DNA from: Lepidostoma basale
Lineage: Eukaryota > Arthropoda > Insecta > Trichoptera > Lepidostomatidae
DNA length: 64,000 bases
Direction: 5' to 3'
NCBI GenBank assembly: GCA_022606425.2
Contig: JAHDVF020001468.1
Coordinates: 1,736,001-1,800,000 of the forward strand
In this document: positions 44,400-55,805 of the stretch, piece by piece
Layout: every line of letters starts with the position of its first letter
Position numbering within the stretch: the first letter of the stretch is position 1
Program-made: the position numbers and the translations under genes
The notes under the pieces: model-generated
What the model was told of the DNA's origin: nothing
Databases searched by the model: none
Seen by the model: only the letters and a program-made list of their open reading frames with translations

Positions 44400-45360
44400 C
44401 ACTTTGGGGGCGGGATTCCACCCCACGTGATCTCAACCCTCACCCTGCGGGCTTTTGGAAGTGTAAGGCTCGAGGAGCTAGGGAGCTCTCTTACACCCCG
44501 GACTCCGGCGAGGCAACATCTCTCTAGGCCCGACGGACAGTCGAGCGCCGCACACTGGATCCATTTGGCAAAAACAGAAACTTAGGGGTCGAACTCATCA
44601 TCGCGTTCCTTTACAAAATGATGGAGTGATTTTAGCATATTTATGCATCTAACAAAAAATTCGAAACCACTTTTTATACTCGTAACAATTAATAAAAATT
44701 ATAATGTCTGCTGCTTTTAAACGGGCAGAGATATGAAGTAGATGTCGGGACAAGTAATGTAGAGGATTATGTCCTCTATAATCCCTACTAAGTTTGGTTT
44801 TGACGTATCCACCCGATTCCGAAATAATTGCAAAAATCAGTTTTGCTTCATATAAAAAAAACAACATTTTATTTCTTGGAAATTAGCTGTTATATCAAGA
44901 AAAGTTTAAATGTAAAAGTGGTTTGGAATCACACAAAGAACCTAATTTTAAAAAATCAGGGCAAAATTCGGAGTTCGACCCCTAAGTCCCTGTTTTTGCC
45001 ACATGGATCCAGTGTGCGCCGGGGAGATAATCTGAACGAAGAGGAGATCGCGGAATACGTGCCGCGTGGCACCAGATGACAAACAACCTCATACAGGGCC
45101 CAGGAAGGGCCACTATCACCATTGGGGCCTGATACGGACCACCTCTGTCGCTATGAAGGAGACCCGTGTCCTCCGCGGTCCATCATCCGCGTGATGCTTG
45201 CAGCCCGCGAGATAGAAGTGGACGCCGGGCAGCCTTCGGTGCCGTACAGCCTCTAGCAGTCCTCATGCTGGCCAACTCGCCGCCACGCCGGCTTCCGTCA
45301 GCGTCGGTCCTCGCCGCAGATCACTGCATTCTTCAAGTTTACGTTAGTTTTAATTCGTTG
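44400..45360 (+). mobile_element. GC-rich retroelement-like sequence split by a Transib-like insertion
   Basis: 44400-44550 and 45017-45360 form one GC-rich unit (GGGGGCGGGATTCCACCCCA ... CCGGACTCCGGCGAGGCAAC; then GATCGCGGAATACGTGCCGC ...), unlike the flanking DNA. Broken frames suggest old coding sequence (STPRDLNPHPAGFW; EEIAEYVPRGTR) that I cannot assign to a class. Confidence 0.45.
44551..45016. mobile_element. Transib-like MITE
   Basis: Long inverted ends start CACACTGGATCCATTTGGCA (44551) and CACACTGGATCCATGTGGCA (complement, ending 45016) and match over about 46 bp with few differences. They are flanked by CGCCG on both sides (44546-44550 and 45017-45021). A second inner inverted pair (CGAAACCACTTTTTATAC and GTAAAAGTGGTTTGG) makes it foldback-like. 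466 bp, no ORF. Confidence 0.8.
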
Positions 45361-45364
45361 GCCA

Positions 45365-45946
45365 GCGAATAGCATGAAAGTCTTCTTTAGATCTTGAGTT
45401 ATCGTTTTAGTGTGAATTTTGTTGTTAATAAATGTAATTTTAAATAGTAAATATTAGTTTCAATTTCATATCATAATACATCCCGGAGCATATCTTATAT
45501 AAAATAATGTTAACATTAGGTAATCACATAGGCAAATGTTGGGAAGTTGCGGGAGTGAATGAGTTCTTAAATTTATTTTTCAACCCGTGACGACGAGAAA
45601 CTCCTAACAAATTCTCTAACATTTGACAGCTGTCAGTTCAGATCGGCCCCGCATTTAATCAACTTAACGGCCTGGTAAACAGATTTCGAGACGGCTTTGC
45701 AGAATACAGTTTCTCTATGCATCACAAATTTTCAATTTTTTCTAAGAACTTCGCGAAGTCTGTGCTTATTGTCTATAATCAATGTCAAAAGCGATATTTG
45801 ACAGCAGTCCGAATCAAATTTATAATATATTTGTAATTTTTTTAAAAACTTACTAAAAAATCTATCTGCTTCCTAATCAAGTGGAAATAAAGGAATCTCT
45901 CAAACGAGAGTGGCTTTTATACATTTTTTCCATAATACGCGGGGCA
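45365..45946. promoter_or_regulatory. upstream region of PAL
   Basis: Immediately 5' of the PAL start codon. It contains a moderately GC-rich block (about 45580-45740, with GACAGCTGTCAG palindrome at 45626) that may be promoter or 5' UTR. No TATA box chosen. Confidence 0.35.
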
Positions 45947-48900
45947 ATGTGTATTAACAAGTTGTTATTTCTACCATATGTATCAACACTGTTGCTCGTT
46001 TGCACGTGTATTTTGTCGATTTCCGCACAAAGGGTTAGTTTATTAATATGCAATTGTTGTCAAATGTTTTATCTAACTTGTGTGATTTAATGTTTGTAGA
46101 AGGTGTTTGCTGAATATGATAATTGATCGTTTTCAGTACCCTCAAACAAGGCACTTCAACATCGGCCAGCGGTTTATTCCTGGCCCCGTGTACCAGGACC
46201 CCGACTACAGTGATACCAACCAGTACTCGGACTACGCGGCGGCTCCTGCGCAGAATGAGCCAGTGGACTCCAACTCTTGGTCCATAGCGCACCAGCCGCA
46301 ACTGAACTTGAATGCAGCCATCAATAGTTTAAACTACAGTGAGAATTCTTCGTAATCTTATTTTATGGAAATATTATATTTAAATTTTTTATACATATTT
46401 CGATTGGAACAACCAGTAAATTAAACTAACACATTATACTGTGTAAATTACACTAATCAGGAGTTAGCGTTTGTTGCACAAAGTGTTGTGACAACTGCCT
46501 TTTATGAAACCCATACTGAAATTCACTTAAATTATTTTGCCAGATGATAGAGGACAAGAAATTATATTAACAGACCAGACAACGATTTCAGATTTTTTAT
46601 ACACTTGTCCACAAGAATGAATAAAAATCGAACTAACTAACCATCACACCGTCTCTTTGAAGGGGTAGACAGAAATAATGGACTGCCACACTTTAACCGA
46701 TGCGGCACTCCATCCTTCTTTTTTCACCCCCGCGGGAGACGCGGTGTGATGGGTTGCGAACCTCATCGCCACCAATTGGCATCTCCCGCGCACACTTTAA
46801 TCGTCCAATGTCCACAAAATAAATCTGAAACAAATAATTAAAAATACAATGATATAAAAGAAAATAAAAATAATATAACACATAATTAATCAATGATAGC
46901 AAAAATGACTGTTCGCAATGGAGTTATGGTTTTAACCCTCGGAAGCGAAGCACAGAACTGAACAGATGAAGAATGAGAGCAGGATAAATGTGGTAGAGAT
47001 AAGGTAAGATCCCTTAGACATATGTGTTATTAAATAAAGTATGATAGAATTTAAAAGGAAGGATTAAGAGTCGAAGAAAGTATTATGAACAAAATTATGA
47101 AAGGTTCAAAGTGTTGGTTTGTACTCGTATATATGGAACGCATGGTTGAAGAAAAAATGATTAAGAAAGTATACATTAACAATGTGAATAGATTGTGGAG
47201 ACGGGGAAGACCGAGGAAAACATGGCATGACCAAATTAATCAAAATTTAAAGTTCACCCATGTTAGAAGTCGGAAGAATCGATGTACGTGTATCACTCAC
47301 TGTATGAATGTGGAGGAAGCTAGAGAGGTTTGTCAGAATAGATTTTTTTGGCAGTCCATTCTCTCTGCTTACCCTTTCAGAGAAATGCTGTGATGGTTTG
47401 TTGTTGTTGTTTGTCCATATCGCACGCTTAATAGTAAACTGACCGATTATGGTTTAGGTCATAATTGAGTTAACATTAGACAGAGGCTTGTGTTAATGCT
47501 ATCCATCAATTCGCGTTAAAATTAAGTCAAAATTCCGCCAATTGACCTCCATTACACTATATCGGTCTTTTTCTTTTGTACGTGTTTTTCGACTGTTTTT
47601 GTTAAAACACCGACTCATGTCAGATTGAGCAAAACTTGCTTTTTTGAGTTAAGCCAGTGTTCTATTAAGCGTGCGATATGTAGATTAAAAAACCACGGGG
47701 CCATTAACAACTCTGAAATTTTTATTGATATAAAACCCCCTAATTTAAAGTAAATTCCCCCTATTACTCTAGTATTTTCTGTGTACAACGATAAAATCAA
47801 TGAAATTTCTCACAATAATTGAAGTTTCGACAATCTTTGTGGCCGAGTGGTAAGTGCTTTGACTGCAACCTCGAAGGTTCCGGGTTTGATTCCCGGCGAT
47901 AGCAGTGTGATTGTCACAACACTGTCTTTGGTCTGGTGCAGAATTCACTTGACAATAAAATGGTGATAGATTAGCTATCTATCACATGTTAAGAGAATCA
48001 ATATGATAGATATACCCTTTACATCTATTTGGCTTGCGATGTAATGATGTAGAGAGTGATTTAACAAAATAATAATAATATATAATCTTTTTAGCACCTG
48101 TTTGGGCGCCGAGTTGGCCGGCCCCAGACGTAAAGCTTGGGCAGGTGTCAGCCGTTTCTCTAGACACTGCGGGCAATGTGGTGGTGTTCCATCGCGCCTC
48201 CCGTGTATGGGACCGCTCCACATTCACCAAAGATAACCGCTACTGGAACACAGATGAGCCTCCTATAGCAGAGCCCACCATCGCCGTCATCAACGCCACC
48301 TCTGGCCAGCTCATTGATCAGTGGGGAGAGAATCTGTAAGATCAATCTTTTGGTAACTAATTAACTAATCATCAGGCAGAATGAATAGGCAGCTACACTG
48401 TTTTTCCTGACATACTTTTCTCGCTTCCACAACATTCATACATTGTGTCATGCGTGGATTTCGATTTCTTCGACTCCTCAAGTGGATGACATTGAATATT
48501 TGATTTTTTGGAATTAAAACACTTTTTTCCACATTTGAATTTATTTTTCCCGACATGCTTCGAAGGCTTTACACCTTCATCATCAGGAGAACGATATAAA
48601 CTAACGAAAATTATTACAAAATGAATGCAAGAATCCTAGGAACATACATAACATGTGTAAGTTAGCTTAGACAGAGTACTAGGGACATAATTTTACAAGA
48701 TTTAACCCAAACCGATTGATTTCAAAATTTGACTCATTGATCTGCAATTTGGATTCTTGAAGCTGTCCTTCCATTTTTTACCATCCATTACCTTCCTCTT
48801 TTTTCAAACATTTCTAATTATAAAATGAATTATCCAATTAATTTTTGATAGATTTCTCTCTTTGTTTACAATTTCCATCTATGCATTTTTGAAATGATAA

Positions 48901-51900
48901 CAAAAATCGTTGCCTTAAAGATGATTCGTTAATGCCTGAATTAAAATAGTTTCTAGACAGCTAATATTCATATTTTGAATACTATTGTCATAAGTCAGTG
49001 TAATCCGATAGCGAAATACACCATAATCACTGGTCCTGCTCGGGACTATTTGGCATTGAACAAAGCAAATCTACGGTCGCGTACGGGACCACTGAGCGTC
49101 TAAAGGTTAACAGTCGAAAGGTTTATAATTTTTTTTAGTTTATAAAGCTCGCTTCTTTACAAGAGTGCTTCAGTAGTATTGCCTGTAATGAGTGTTGTTG
49201 AATGATTACAGGTTTTATCTTCCCCACGGACTGACAGTAGACAGTAAAAACAATATTTGGGTGACGGATGTGGCCTTACACCAGGTGATGAAGTTTTTAC
49301 CCAACAAAAGAGATGCTCCAGTTCTTACTCTTGGAATAAGGTTTGTGCGACATTTTAAATTTATTTGCTTACTCCTATTTATTTGTCTTGCAATAAAATG
49401 TTTTTAGGATGTTAACACTTTCATGTTGTAATTATAATTTTGAAGAGTTTACACCCTATGTATTTGAACGTATGTGATACGTTCACTTTGACTATACCAT
49501 TCCGCGCTATCCCGTATCCAGTATAAAAAGTAATGTACTTAAAATGTACAAGCTGTTAGGATTACGCACGTGTGCCAACAACACTTGAGTACAAGTCTTC
49601 ATAAATATGATAGTTTTACAAGGGACAGACGAAGTGTGCGGCCGAGTATTTGACTTTGCGTAATTTAAAAAAATTTAATTAATATTTAATTAAATTTCAT
49701 TAATAAAAAAACAGCTTTTTTTTGCACGTTTCTCGGAAAATTACCTGAAGTAAGGTGGTCAAAAATTCCTGATTTAAAAAAAAAATTATTGACCATTTAC
49801 ATTCGTAGCACTTTATATAATCTCAATATATAAAATACAAATTTAGGGAACAATTAATGAACATGGGGAATAAAACATATCTTAATGTGTAATAATTTAA
49901 AATTAGTTGTCTTATAGAATATATTATATCACTATTTAAAACTAATTACTTATTTTGAAAAAGTTAACTACATTCAAACCGGCCTTTTTTTATGTCTCTG
50001 AAGTAACATGTTTTTTGTAATTGTGCATTGTCATTTTTTTGTTGGTCGTTTATAGTTTTGTTTATTATATTATATATAATAGTTTGGGTTCGAGATATTA
50101 GAAATATCTTTGTGCATAAGAAGTTTTAGTTTTCGATACAGCATGGTTACGTTTGTTGCGTGTGTTGTACGTATCGTACTGTATGTATTTAAAAATGTAA
50201 TTGGATCAAACTTAATTATTTAGATTATTTTTTCATAAATGAGGATTTATGATACTCTTTAGCATACTTTGATTGAATTTTTTAATACAACATGCTCTGT
50301 GGCAAACAGCGCCTTTATGCCAGAGTGGCAACAGCTATGATTGCCACATTGAAGGTCACAGTGTTGACAGTGTGAAAAAAAAAGATTTCTCACCCTGTCT
50401 TTGGTGTGGTAGAATTCACCTGACAATAAAAATGGCGATAGACTATCTACCAATCTCATGTCATGAGAATCAAAAGCTTAAAAAAAATTATACAGTAATT
50501 GGGTTTAAATAACCTTTTGTATACAAACATGTGGAAATCAAAGGGAATCTACCACATTAAAAAAGCCCGAGAACCAGCAAAGATGTTAGACTTGCTGGAA
50601 ACCAATCCCTAAGATTTAACCTATATTATTCACATGCTTTATATGCCTTTTGTTTGCAGTTGTTAATTATTTGCTGTATTACATTTTAGGTTTACCCCAG
50701 GATTTGCTTATTTATTGGATTAATGAATTATTTGTTGGGATACATTTTAGGTTTACCCCAGGAAATAGTAATTACAATTTTTGTAAGCCGAGTGGTGTTG
50801 CTGTCATGGAATCCGGAGAATTCTTTGTGTCTGACGGATATTGCAATACACGTATTATCAAGTATTCAGCAGAAGGAAGAAAAATATTGCAATGGGGGCG
50901 AAATTCATTTCACGGTAAGTTATTATTGAGTATGGTATGAACAATTTTATATACTTCAGAGAGTCATTTCTGATTAATTGAAGGCTGGTTATTACAAAGG
51001 TGCTAAGTGGTTTAAACATAAAACTAAGAAGAAAAGAAAACACATCAGGATGATATTTCCCAATACAATTACGGATCGGAAACAGCTTGTTTTCTAAAAT
51101 AATAAGACTGATCCCATCGTACTCCACAATGCCAACCCTAACTGGTCTTTCATTCCTTGACTGTGAAAATTTAGGACTTTATCATAAACCCTAAATCCTT
51201 CCTCACTTCCTTTCGGAGGAGCACTCCGGTCACAAATTTACCTCCTGCATAAAACAACCACCAAATCACATTTCCAACAATGTTTTCAACACATGTAAGA
51301 GGAATAGCAATTAGAACTGAATCTCTGTAAGCCAGAAGTTCAAAATCCAAATGTTTATTGTAATATGTGTCATGTACCACGGGTGACACCTTTTGGGCAA
51401 AATTTGAACTACTCTATATTATTCAATGAGGACAATTGGAGAAGTATTCTCCTGGCGTTGTCTAGCAATGTATGATACCTTTCACATTGCGTTAATAAAG
51501 ATATTCTGCTTAATGCTTACCCCTAATCTTAATAGATGGCGCTAGTGTAGATTGAACTAAAAAAATGTGAAGTGTTTCCCAACATTGTAGCATACGAGTA
51601 TATACATCTTCCAAAAAATTGTCAGACATGGTGGTCGTAAGAAGGGAGGAATGGGGAATGTTGTTAACATAAAGCGATCGCTTAACTCAACCAATGACAG
51701 GTCATAAGTCCTGTAAACGCCTCGACCACCATATTCTGTTTCCAAAAAACAATTTACATCTTCGTCTCTATTGAGATACAATCAATCCTTAAATGGTTAA
51801 CCCGCAATGGGTAAAATCCAGTATTTATCTACAAGTATTGGTAACATTCAAGAAAACATTATTCAACCACTTTACACCTTTGCACAGTTATTGGCTTTTA

Positions 51901-54900
51901 TGTTTAATACCAATTGGGATTAAAAACTCATTTTTGCCCGCTATTGTATAAATAGGAACTAGATGTGATCAGTTGTGATTTAAGACAGATGCCATTTTGG
52001 GATTATGAATTAGAAGAATATATTTATTAATACAGGTGCCGCCCAAGTTGTGCCCCAGAAGTACTCCTTTGCTGTGCCCCACGCTCTGGCGCTGGCGGAG
52101 GACAAGGGACTCATCTGCGTGGCGGATCGTGAGAATGGCCGGGTGCAGTGCTTCAATTCCAGCAATGGGACATTTGTTTCCCAATATCATTCACCAGTAA
52201 TTGGATCGCGACTATTTAGTGTTGCATACTCTTCAATCAAAGGTAGCCAAACAGTTTATAAATTAAACAGCATCTTTTGCAATTTATGGTGAGGCATTAT
52301 TAAAAATAATTTAAAACACTTGTGTACTTTGTTTTTACACTACTTTATTTTGTTTTATCTAACCAACTGGTTTCGCTCCCACCAGAGCTTCGTTAGAGTT
52401 ACAAAAACAAACTGAATAATTAAGAGAGAAGCACATAATATATAAACATTTCAAATAAGGGGAAGAGAGTGTGGCCTAGTGCAGGGATGGCGAACCTTTT
52501 TCACAAGTGGGTCAAATTTATAAAAAAAAAGCGCTGGCTAGGATTTTCATAAAAATGAAAATTGTGACACATTTTTATATAGAAGGAAGTCGATGGCGAC
52601 TTGGCCAGTAGAATTTGGCGGCCACCTTTCCTTTTCTTAGCCCATCAGCGACTTCCAGCCAGTAGAATTCAGCGGCAACCGTTCCTTTTCTTAGCCCATC
52701 AGAGATTTCCGGCCAGTAGAATTCGGCAGCGACCAATTCGATTTTCCGGACTACTGACCGGAAGACGCTGATGAGCTAAAAAAAAGGCGCTGACGAAAAA
52801 TATCTCTGAAAACGACCCAGAATTCGTTTTTCACAAATGACCTAAAAAAAATTAATGTTTTTTTTTAATTCACGACTTCCGATTTGAACAGCGAGTCATA
52901 GAGCTGCCGCTCTTTTTTTGGGAGTCATCGCTAACTTGCTCACATAATTTCTCCCGCTGGTCACTCGGTGACCCGCGGGTCCGTCGTTCGCCATCCCTGG
53001 CCTAGTGTATAAAGAAAATAGAACAAATGGATACTTGTGGTCATGAATATTAGAGAAATTAGTTAGTAAACTTTCTTAACTAATTTGCTTTCAGGGGGCT
53101 TCAAGTTTAAATTAAAGTTTAATGTAACTATTAAGTGTTTAAAAATAATTTTGTTTTTAACTGTTAAATTCACAACACTTATAATATCACAATTTTTTAT
53201 TGTACACTTATCGATATGTCACGGCACCTGTTTCTAATGATGTTGGCATCATCAGATGCTACAAACAACTGTTGTTTATAACACCTGATGATGCCAACAT
53301 CGGTTGGTGAAACAGCTATCGTGACATTCTCAAAAAGCATATAATAAAAAATTGTGATATTATAACAGTGTTGTAAATTTTACAGTTGATCATTTTGAAG
53401 TATCATTATTTGGCCAAAACAATTTATTATTTTTTGTTTTATTTTAAATCCATAAATTTACATCTCATTGCATTATAATTGAACGAGCATTGTTCGCATG
53501 CGGCACATGCGTCGTATCGAGCCAACCCAAGAACTGCTCGTGTGTCTCAGCTTGTTTGCGTTACTCTCCTAAATTTTTGTGTGTATTTTATTATTGTAGT
53601 TAGATTTGTTGTATTATTTTGTTTATATTGTATTTTATAAAAGGATTTCATTTTTTATATACATTTTTTATTGCTTTAGTTTAGTTTTTTTAATGGACAG
53701 ATTTTAAATTATGTAAAGTCTTTAAACAAAAAAAAAATAACCTTATGTTTTTTTTTTCTATTTATGTGGAAAAAAAACCCGAGTATTAAGTGGCTTATTT
53801 ATTGTGGTGTGTTTTTAGTTATTATAATTATTTCTTTGAATAATTTTAGGTGGGCAGCTATATGTTGTAAACGGACCAGATTTTTCAACCCGGCCAATAC
53901 GTGGATTTGTAATTGACATAACATCGAGGCAGATCCTTTCTCAATTTGGTCCCGATAATAAGGATTTCTCCAATCCACATGACATCGCGGTCTCCAAGGA
54001 TGGAAAGACAGTGTATGTAGTTGAACTGGACCCGTTCAAAGTCCACAAGTTCGTGGACAATACTATCCCTGATGTTGTCAAGACTGAAGAAAAGGAAATA
54101 ATTAGCACTAAAGTAGAATCTTCCGCTACTAACAGTAGTGCACCCGCAACAACTTCTCTGACGCCTGCTAAACCTACGGCTACCATTGGTTAGTTATACT
54201 CATTTTAGTTACAACACTATTATTGTTTTAAGTATCAATCTAAGGGATTGGTTGGCAGTATACCTAACATCTTTGCTCATTCTTGAGATGCCACTTGGGC
54301 CTTTTGATGTAGTAGTTTCCCGTTGCTTTCCATATTTGTATACAGCAGGTTATTTGAACCCAATTACTGTTTACATTTTTTTCACTATTGATTCTCGTGA
54401 CATATGATAGGTAGTGTCACATCAGCTCATGACTAGATGTGGTAGTTTCCCGCTGCTTTCCACATTTTTGTACACAACAGATTATTTGAATTCAGTTACT
54501 GTATACATTTTTTTACATTGATTCTCATGACTACTATACTATCGACATTTTTATTGTCACATTAATTCTACCAGACCAATGACAGTGTAAATTTTTTTTC
54601 ACTCTCATCACCGGGAATCGAACCTGGGACCTTCGGAGTGGCATTCATAGCGGTTACCACTTCTAACACAACATAACATAACATAGTTATAACATTTTGG
54701 GGTCTATTTTAATTTTATTTAATAATCTTATTAATCAACAAAATTGTACTCCATCGAACAACTCTTATAATAACCTAACTAACCTCTCTGTACTTACTGC
54801 CTCAACCGTGGGGTCATTGAATATATGGCCCCACGCTTGGGGCCCATTTATAATTTCTCAAATATTCCCAGATTATGCCAAAATTTGGACTACCAGTGAC

Positions 54901-55239
54901 ATCTATTGGTGTACACAAAATTAAATAATTTATCGGCTAGTTACATATTTTACATATTGAAAAAATTATGTTTCATAAATGTTATTAATATCTTACTACT
55001 CGAGAGTTTAAATTTATCCGCATATGTTTTTTTTCTAAGTCTAATGCTTTATAACATTTTTAGAGGGTTTGCCAATGAACGTGTCGAGTTGGGGAGGATG
55101 GACAGGGGTGGCGGGCGGTGTAGCGGGGGGACTGGGCGCTGTGCTGCTCCTCCTCTTGGGAGGCGCTGCGCTTCTCGCGAGGGCCAAGCACCACAGAGGT
55201 AGACCCATGCTTGACGAGAGGGAGAGCCTTGTACCATAA
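45947..55239 (+). CDS. PAL: peptidyl-alpha-hydroxyglycine alpha-amidating lyase, membrane-anchored
   Basis: Eight exons join in phase to 514 aa: 45947-46033, 46137-46338, 48095-48335, 49212-49340, 50751-50914, 52036-52242, 53850-54188, 55064-55239. It cleaves the hydroxyglycine intermediate of peptidylglycine, releasing amidated peptide and glyoxylate in the secretory pathway. Residues 1-27 are a signal peptide. The NHL-type propeller follows from about 97. Zinc ligands His182 (LPHGL), His290 (VPHAL) and His387 (NPHD), and Arg130 (HRASRVWD), Tyr250 (DGYCN) and Arg306 (ADREN), match rat PAL His585, His690, His786, Arg533, Tyr654 and Arg706 with nearly constant offsets. Cysteine pairs 231/251 and 302/313 also match. 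A Thr/Ser/Ala-rich linker leads to a C-terminal membrane helix (about 470-494) and a short basic/acidic tail. The Drosophila membrane form is Pal1. All introns are GT-AG. Confidence 0.95.
46625..46885 (-). mobile_element. SINE-like/LINE-A-tail element
   Basis: The complement of the 43655-44335 3' part: CTAACTAACCATCACACCGT ... GGCATCTCCCGCGCACACTT ... AATACAATGATATAAAAGAA. Lies in PAL intron 2. Confidence 0.7.
46900..47400 (+). mobile_element. LINE family A 3' end
   Basis: Frame 47085-47393 gives MNKIMKGSKCWF, ERMVEEKMIKKVYINNVN, RGRPRKTWHDQI and CMNVEEAREVCQN, down to the GAGAAATGCTGTGATGG end. Lies in PAL intron 2. Confidence 0.75.
47830..48080 (+). mobile_element. tRNA-derived SINE abutting PAL exon 3
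   Basis: AATCTTTGTGGCCGAGTGGT (A box TGGCCGAGTGG), CCGGGTTTGATTCCCGGCGA (B box GGTTTGATTCC), the body, TTTGGCTTGCGATGTAATGA and a (AAT)n tail. The best tRNA-like head in the window. Its tail ends about 15 bp before the acceptor of PAL exon 3. Confidence 0.8.
48355..48480 (-). mobile_element. LINE family A tail abutting PAL exon 3
   Basis: TAACTAATTAACTAATCATC followed by the complement of the family A 3' end (CTCGCTTCCACAACATTCAT). Begins about 20 bp after the donor of PAL exon 3. Confidence 0.6.
48547..48591 (-). ncRNA. hammerhead-ribozyme-like motif
   Basis: On the minus strand: TTCTC (48591-48587), CTGATGA (48586-48580), one base, stem II GAAGG/CCTTC with a 7-base loop, GAAG where GAAA is usual (48561-48558), CATGT, C at the cleavage position, then GGGAA (48551-48547) pairing with TTCTC (five pairs, one G-T). 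PAL intron 3. Confidence 0.5.
49445..49770. mobile_element. piggyBac-like MITE, decayed copy
   Basis: CACCCTATGTATTTGAACGT ... GTGCCAACAACACTTGAGTA ... GTAAGGTGG is the same element as 60563-60865; flanking TTAA sites are mutated (TTTA, TCAA). Lies in PAL intron 4. Confidence 0.7.
50300..50620 (+). mobile_element. tRNA-derived SINE, long form
   Basis: GCGCCTTTATGCCAGAGTGG ... TTTGGTGTGGTAGAATTCACC ... GGAAACCAATCCCTAAGATT, closely similar to 38140-38510. Lies in PAL intron 4. Confidence 0.7.
50662..50760 (+). repeat. tandemly duplicated splice acceptor of PAL exon 5
   Basis: TACATTTTAGGTTTACCCCAGGA occurs at about 50680 and again 61 bp later. Only the second AG (50749-50750) gives an open frame; from the first (50688-50689) the frame meets TAA after about ten codons. 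Confidence 0.8.
50985..51935. repeat. dispersed repeat, longer copy
   Basis: Homologous in pieces to 19780-20005 (AAAGGTGCTAAGTGGTTTAA; GTGTCATGTACCACGGGTGA; CAATTGGGATTAAAAACTCATTT) with unique sequence between. Class unknown. PAL intron 5. Confidence 0.5.
52340..52420 (-). repeat. single-arm repeat with decayed hammerhead-like core
   Basis: The minus strand has CTAACGA (from CTGACGA), AGCTC...GGGAGC, GAAACCAGTT and GGTTA, which pairs with TAAC just upstream. Same family as 60877-61002. PAL intron 6. Confidence 0.5.
52482..52999. mobile_element. hAT-like non-autonomous element
   Basis: Ends CAGGGATGGCGAAC (52482) and GTTCGCCATCCCTG (to 52999), flanked by a perfect 8-bp duplication GCCTAGTG (52474-52481 and 53000-53007), the hAT signature. 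Inside is a short tandem of about 60 bp (TTTTCTTAGCCCATCAG...GCCAGTAGAATTC). No ORF. PAL intron 6. Confidence 0.9.
53159..53387. repeat. complete foldback with hammerhead-like core (GATGATGCCAAC family)
   Basis: Arms AACTGTTAAATTCACAACAC and complement close the element. The right arm (plus) has CAC (53282-53284), CTGATGA (53285-53291), GCCAAC/GTTGG(T) stem II, GAAA (53309-53312), CAGCTAT, C and GTG (53321-53323), which pairs with CAC. The left arm has lost stem II. PAL intron 6. Confidence 0.65.
54270..54670 (-). mobile_element. tRNA-derived SINE, inverted, with internal duplication
   Basis: CACCGGGAATCGAACCTGGGACCTTCGGAGTGG near 54609-54650 is the complement of the tRNA-like head. The 3' half is present twice (TAGTTTCCCG(T/C)TGCTTTCCA at about 54311 and 54445). 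PAL intron 7. Confidence 0.7.
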
Positions 55240-55594
55240 ATTATACCCACCAAAACCATAGCCATTTTTTTGACAAAAAGAATGCCAATTCAAACTATTA
55301 TTTATAAGTTGACATCATGGCCGATTGACTTTCAAATGTGGACTGATTTTTGTTTTATCTGTGATTGTTATTATCTTATTTTGTTTTGCACGGATTATTG
55401 TTTTATTTTGTAACAAAATTTTTGTGTTTTCGGTATGCAAAAATATCATATATCACAAATTAATATTATGTTGATTTCATACATATCCAAATCGTCACAT
55501 TTACACTAAGCAATTTCATATTAGTTACAGTAAGACCCCACGTGATCCTGTTTCAGTATTATGCGGTACTATTGGGATTAATCTCATATCGCAT

Positions 55595-55805
55595 TTCTTT
55601 AGATTAATCAGGGGATATTTCGAGAACTCAGCCATGCTGGAGGATGTTGGTCTTTTTGTCCCTGATAGATATCTCCGACAGCACAGATTGTTTTACCTGC
55701 CGGCCGCCAGAACCAATCTGCCTCTGGTGACACCGGTGGGAAGAGCAATTTGTCTGCTGAACACGGTCTCCTCAGAGATCGACGTTTTTCGTATTAGTGA
55801 AAGTA
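55595..55805 (+). mobile_element. LINE family E 3' end, left part
   Basis: LIRGYFENSAMLEDVGLFVPDRYLR, FYLPAARTNLPLVTPVGRAI and EIDVFRISES, then cut at 55805 by a mariner-like element. The rest of the LINE resumes at 56323 and runs to about 56490. Confidence 0.75.

Noticed and set aside
44649..44867. Minus-strand frame as a gene
   Set aside because: Lies entirely inside the Transib-like element and has no domain.
46137..46355. Stop at 46353-46355 as the end of a short secreted protein
   Set aside because: The donor at 46339-46340 joins in phase to 48095 and the PAL domain, with zinc ligands at the expected spacing.
47830..47900. Functional tRNA gene
   Set aside because: The A and B boxes are good but no acceptor-stem pairing is seen, the body continues as a SINE, and there are six dispersed copies.
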